Positions 61,856-64,000 of a DNA stretch of 64,000 nt are shown here, one piece after another (within the stretch, counting starts at the first letter, position 1; each line of letters opens with the position of its first letter). Below the pieces are notes generated by a model that was not told the DNA's origin, made no database searches, and was given only the letters and a program-made list of their open reading frames with translations. The DNA lies in NCBI RefSeq assembly GCF_007678255.1, contig NZ_VEED01000004.1:62001-126000 (forward strand), in the 5' to 3' direction. The translations under genes and the position numbers were made by a program. Origin of the DNA: Bacillus sp. X1(2014) (GTDB taxonomy: Bacteria > Bacillota > Bacilli > Bacillales_B > DSM-18226).

Positions 61856-62248
61856 GTGAATATTAAACTAAGATATGTAAATGAGAATAGGGAACACCAA
61901 CGTACTATTGACCGTGTCCACAAAGGAAAGATAGTGCCCGTTAGTCGGTATATCAATGATGAAGCGGTTATTAAGTACTGCTGTATGGTATGCGGAACCA
62001 CTTTCTTTCAAAAACCAAAGTATTTATTAGACATTGATAACGAGTTCAATCATTGGTGTATTTTAAAAAGGCAGTCTAAAACCAATACCTCTAAGCGTAA
62101 TCAAAGACCTTCTACAGTTAGTGATGAATTAAAAGGGCAAATGTTAGGCCTCCATAATCAGGGCGTAACTATTGCTGAAATCTCTAGGAGACTTGGGGTT
62201 AATCGTGACAAGACCAAATACTGGTTGAATAAGTTGAGGGGTCTATAA
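61856..62248 (+). CDS. HTH protein with cysteine pair (resolvase/transposase-like HTH)
   Basis: 130 aa from GTG 61856 behind GGGAGG. The central part has a CCMVCGTTFFQ motif with a later C in HWCILK, likely a zinc site. The C-terminus is a Hin/Tn3-resolvase-style helix-turn-helix (LHNQGVTIAEISRRLGVNRDKTKYWLNKLRG, about 99-129). It resembles DNA-binding proteins of integrative elements but has no catalytic domain. Its stop overlaps the next gene by one base. Confidence 0.7.
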   Translation: MNIKLRYVNENREHQRTIDRVHKGKIVPVSRYINDEAVIKYCCMVCGTTFFQKPKYLLDIDNEFNHWCILKRQSKTNTSKRNQRPSTVSDELKGQMLGLHNQGVTIAEISRRLGVNRDKTKYWLNKLRGL

Positions 62249-62619
62249 TGGCTTTACTTGAAAATCAAACATTAAAGAGAGTTAAGGGACTATGTAAGTC
62301 TACTTGTGCCAACTTCATTGACGGTAACTGTATTCAAACTAATACCACCTGTGATTATTACACTAAGTACGGCAAGGACATTTCCTGTGATTGGTTTGAG
62401 GAATGTGTTTTACCTAATGATAAGGCGATACAAAAAGAATATGTGGAACAGCACGGCATTATCTACAAAGAAACTGAGATAGGTAAGTACAGCCGTACTT
62501 GTAAAGCCTGTCAGGAACTATTTAAAACAGATTCAAAGAATAAATTAACTTGTAGTGATTTATGTATACAGCAACTAAGGAAACAGACTAATAGTGCATA
62601 CTATTTAAGACAAAGTTAA
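62248..62619 (+). CDS. Cysteine-rich (zinc-finger-like) protein
   Basis: A 123-aa protein with about twelve cysteines: CKSTCANFIDGNC, TTCDYY, ISCDWFEEC and a C-terminal TCKACQELF...LTCSDLC ribbon, so at least two zinc sites. It resembles the cysteine-rich VLP-type proteins carried by Firmicutes integrative elements. Function is unknown. It is coupled to the HTH gene before it (ATG overlaps TAA) and precedes a strong hairpin. Confidence 0.65.
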   Translation: MALLENQTLKRVKGLCKSTCANFIDGNCIQTNTTCDYYTKYGKDISCDWFEECVLPNDKAIQKEYVEQHGIIYKETEIGKYSRTCKACQELFKTDSKNKLTCSDLCIQQLRKQTNSAYYLRQS

Positions 62620-62656
62620 ACGCTGGAACCCTTGATAATACTACATTCTTATTTTA

Positions 62657-62702
62657 CAAAACTAAGGGGGGAATAGTAATAAACCAAGCCCCCTAGTTTT
62701 AG
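62657..62702. terminator. Terminator after the Cys-rich gene
   Basis: aaaactaaggggg/ccccctagtttt stem with a long loop; T/A-rich on both sides, so it may work in both directions. Confidence 0.8.
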
Positions 62703-62731
62703 CTTTAACAAAGTCTTAATCCAGCAAAATG

Positions 62732-62818
62732 TTAAAAATGGAAAGAGGAATCACCATCTCGATCTATAAAATAATATTGTGTGTAAGAATCGAACCCACC
62801 ACATTTATTGCATTTCAA
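62732..62818 (-). CDS. Possible 28-aa zinc-knuckle peptide
   Basis: TTG 62818 follows GAGG at 8 bases. The peptide starts with two close cysteines (KCNKCGGFDSYTQYY) and ends FIDRDGDSSFHF. One CxxC pair could bind zinc with a partner. It might also be the N-terminal or C-terminal fragment of a zinc-ribbon protein. It lies between the Cys-rich operon and the DarT-like gene, on the latter's strand. Confidence 0.4.
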   Translation of the reverse strand: MKCNKCGGFDSYTQYYFIDRDGDSSFHF

Positions 62819-62920
62819 TTTGGTAACCTCGTTTTTCTTTATAAGCTTCTAAATTACTATTATATTGTTTTTTGTCAATCAATAAAAAAGATAATTTAAC
62901 CACTTATAAAAGGGCAACTA

Positions 62921-63979
62921 TTAAGGTAAGCCCTGAATTTTTATTGGGGATACTGTTGGGATAGTAGATTCTTTAAAATTGTATGTATTACAATAAACTA
63001 AATGTCCATCTATCTTTATTTTAACCTTTACAAAATCATGTCCTTCCAGGAAATTTACCATTGTCATATGAAATTCGTTGACAATATCGCAATTACAGAG
63101 AACATAATTTTCTCTAACAAATTCACAAATAGGTTTATCACCTCTACCAGACCATCTTATATCTATATTTCTTGGATATTTATCATTTATATTAAATTTA
63201 ACTTTTAAACTACTTTTACTCTGATGTACATCCAATATTTTTAAGAAATCACCATGAAATAGGGTTTTTGAATCCGTTGTATCAAAAGTACCCTCATCTA
63301 TGTAACAAATTTTATCGCTGTATTGAACCAATGCAAAGAAGTCTAATAATTCAAGCAATGTATCTGCCTCGGCTTTAGTTCTACAGACAATTTTTTGTAG
63401 ATATTGTAAATTACATTGGTCCTTAACTACTATTTCTGCTTGGCGATGTTTCCGAATTTGTCTCCCATCAAGGTTATATGTACTATCATAATGGTAGATA
63501 TAGTCAAATGGGGCTTCAACTAATTTTTTTAACCCATGGTATAGTGGTACATGATAATGTGAAGCTAAACTTTCATACGAAAAAAACACATTGGGTTCAT
63601 CTAACATTGCTGGATCGAATAATAAAAATACCGGCACTGGACAATGTGCACCAAAGCTTGTTATTTCATCTTTAGCCCGTATACCTTCATTGTTAAATTG
63701 CGTTGGGGTTAGGGGTCTAAAATAGAAACGTACATAATCTTTATATACTTCTTCTGTACCACTAATGACCTCACTACTTGCATTATCATTTAAATTTTCA
63801 ACGTTTATATTTTTTACTTGATTTCTACACTTCAATAAATCATCATTTAGAATAGAAGCAATGTTAGTTATATGGCTAAAATGATAAATATACTTTGACC
63901 ACCACTTACGATTTTGTGGTAAATGCTTTGTAACAAGTGAACTTAGTAATAGTTGCTTAGCGGAACTAATAGTTTCCAT
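62921..63979 (-). CDS. DarT-like ssDNA ADP-ribosyltransferase with C-terminal extension
   Basis: A 352-aa protein whose first about 230 residues match DarT (DUF4433): IYHFSHITNIASILNDDLL (31-49, NAD-binding His33), DYVRFYFRPLTPTQFNNEGI (81-100), CPVPVFLLFD (113-122) and the catalytic glutamate E182 in KHRQAEIVVKD. DarT ADP-ribosylates thymidine in single-stranded DNA and is neutralised by the DarG macrodomain protein; DarTG systems block phage. Here no darG lies downstream in the 300 bases before convergent genes, and a C-terminal region of about 120 residues (HGDFLKILDVHQS...KIQGLP) is not part of standard DarT. ATG 63979 follows GGGGGAG, so the gene is complete; an antitoxin could lie beyond the window. 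Confidence 0.75.
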   Translation of the reverse strand: METISSAKQLLLSSLVTKHLPQNRKWWSKYIYHFSHITNIASILNDDLLKCRNQVKNINVENLNDNASSEVISGTEEVYKDYVRFYFRPLTPTQFNNEGIRAKDEITSFGAHCPVPVFLLFDPAMLDEPNVFFSYESLASHYHVPLYHGLKKLVEAPFDYIYHYDSTYNLDGRQIRKHRQAEIVVKDQCNLQYLQKIVCRTKAEADTLLELLDFFALVQYSDKICYIDEGTFDTTDSKTLFHGDFLKILDVHQSKSSLKVKFNINDKYPRNIDIRWSGRGDKPICEFVRENYVLCNCDIVNEFHMTMVNFLEGHDFVKVKIKIDGHLVYCNTYNFKESTIPTVSPIKIQGLP

Positions 63980-64000
63980 AGTCCAATCTCCCCCAAAAAA

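Noticed and set aside
62779..62806. tRNA-like 3' half (GTGGG TTCGATT CTTAC T-arm), possible attachment site
   Set aside because: No acceptor or anticodon arms match. The same bases are better explained as codons of the 28-aa CxxC peptide.

Overview
The window reads as chromosomal DNA of an endospore-forming, low-GC Bacillaceae (Neobacillus/Peribacillus/Bacillus-like). The evidence is the AGGAGG-type ribosome binding sites, the tmRNA and tRNA sequences, YhfH, SleB, GerAB/GerAC and DUF3231 proteins, the CsoR-CopZ-CopA cluster and the PucR/PucF/PucG purine genes. No rRNA operon, CRISPR array or complete insertion sequence was seen.

Layout. 0-3 kb: a VanZ-like end fragment, a decayed secreted peptide, an MFS exporter and a MobA-like cytidylyltransferase that meet tail to tail. 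3.0-3.95 kb: a minus-strand RNA cluster of tRNA-Ser, tmRNA, tRNA-Thr, tRNA-Asn and a short hairpin carrying the SRP RNA domain IV core, closed by a terminator. 4-7 kb: a 46-aa protein, an aldo-keto reductase, a membrane protein and a YqcI/YcgG protein. 7.1-11.8 kb: a LacI-type regulator and a large secreted GH30 glycosidase with two regulator-type palindromes upstream. 12-20 kb: a zinc-ribbon PrsW protease, an AlkD-like protein, two damaged DUF3231 genes, hcp and a VOC protein. 20.2-22.6 kb: a five-gene operon (ArsR, SRPBCC, DinB, SRPBCC, TfoX-N) whose promoter predicts a leaderless mRNA. 23-34.5 kb: a DUF3231 protein, a low-Mr phosphatase, yhfH, a CPBP protease overlapping an integrase remnant, and several regulator-plus-target sets (AraC/EamA, AraC/two aldo-keto reductases, LysR/FMN reductase). 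34.7-38.7 kb: the copper cluster (His-rich secreted protein, CopA, CopZ, CsoR) with two CsoR-type operators.

38.7-46.4 kb: an EamA/LysR pair, a solitary IF-3 paralogue with a probable AUA start, a MarR-GNAT fusion under its own palindrome, DUF985 cupin, CoxG-like and SleB-like proteins, and an MhqR/MhqP-like pair sharing one operator motif. 46.6-52.7 kb: a comparatively G+C-rich PYROXD2-like oxidoreductase and the pucG-pucF/pucR ureide catabolism genes. 52.7-60.1 kb: DedA, a gerAB-gerAC deletion fusion, serA behind a ZTP riboswitch, threonine aldolase, a YdbS/YdbT-like PH-domain pair and a Cof-type phosphatase. 60.3-64 kb: an accessory-looking block with a structured leader RNA (possible pseudoknot), an XRE regulator, a coiled-coil protein, small and Cys-rich proteins, and a DarT-like DNA ADP-ribosyltransferase with a C-terminal extension and no visible DarG antitoxin.

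The items most worth following up are the DarT-like protein and the leader RNA module at 60.5-64 kb, the ZTP riboswitch on serA, the SRP-like hairpin next to tRNA-Asn, the AUA-start IF-3 paralogue and the leaderless arsR promoter. Several genes are broken by frameshift or deletion, and these are marked. All product names come from reading the sequence; no database search was run.
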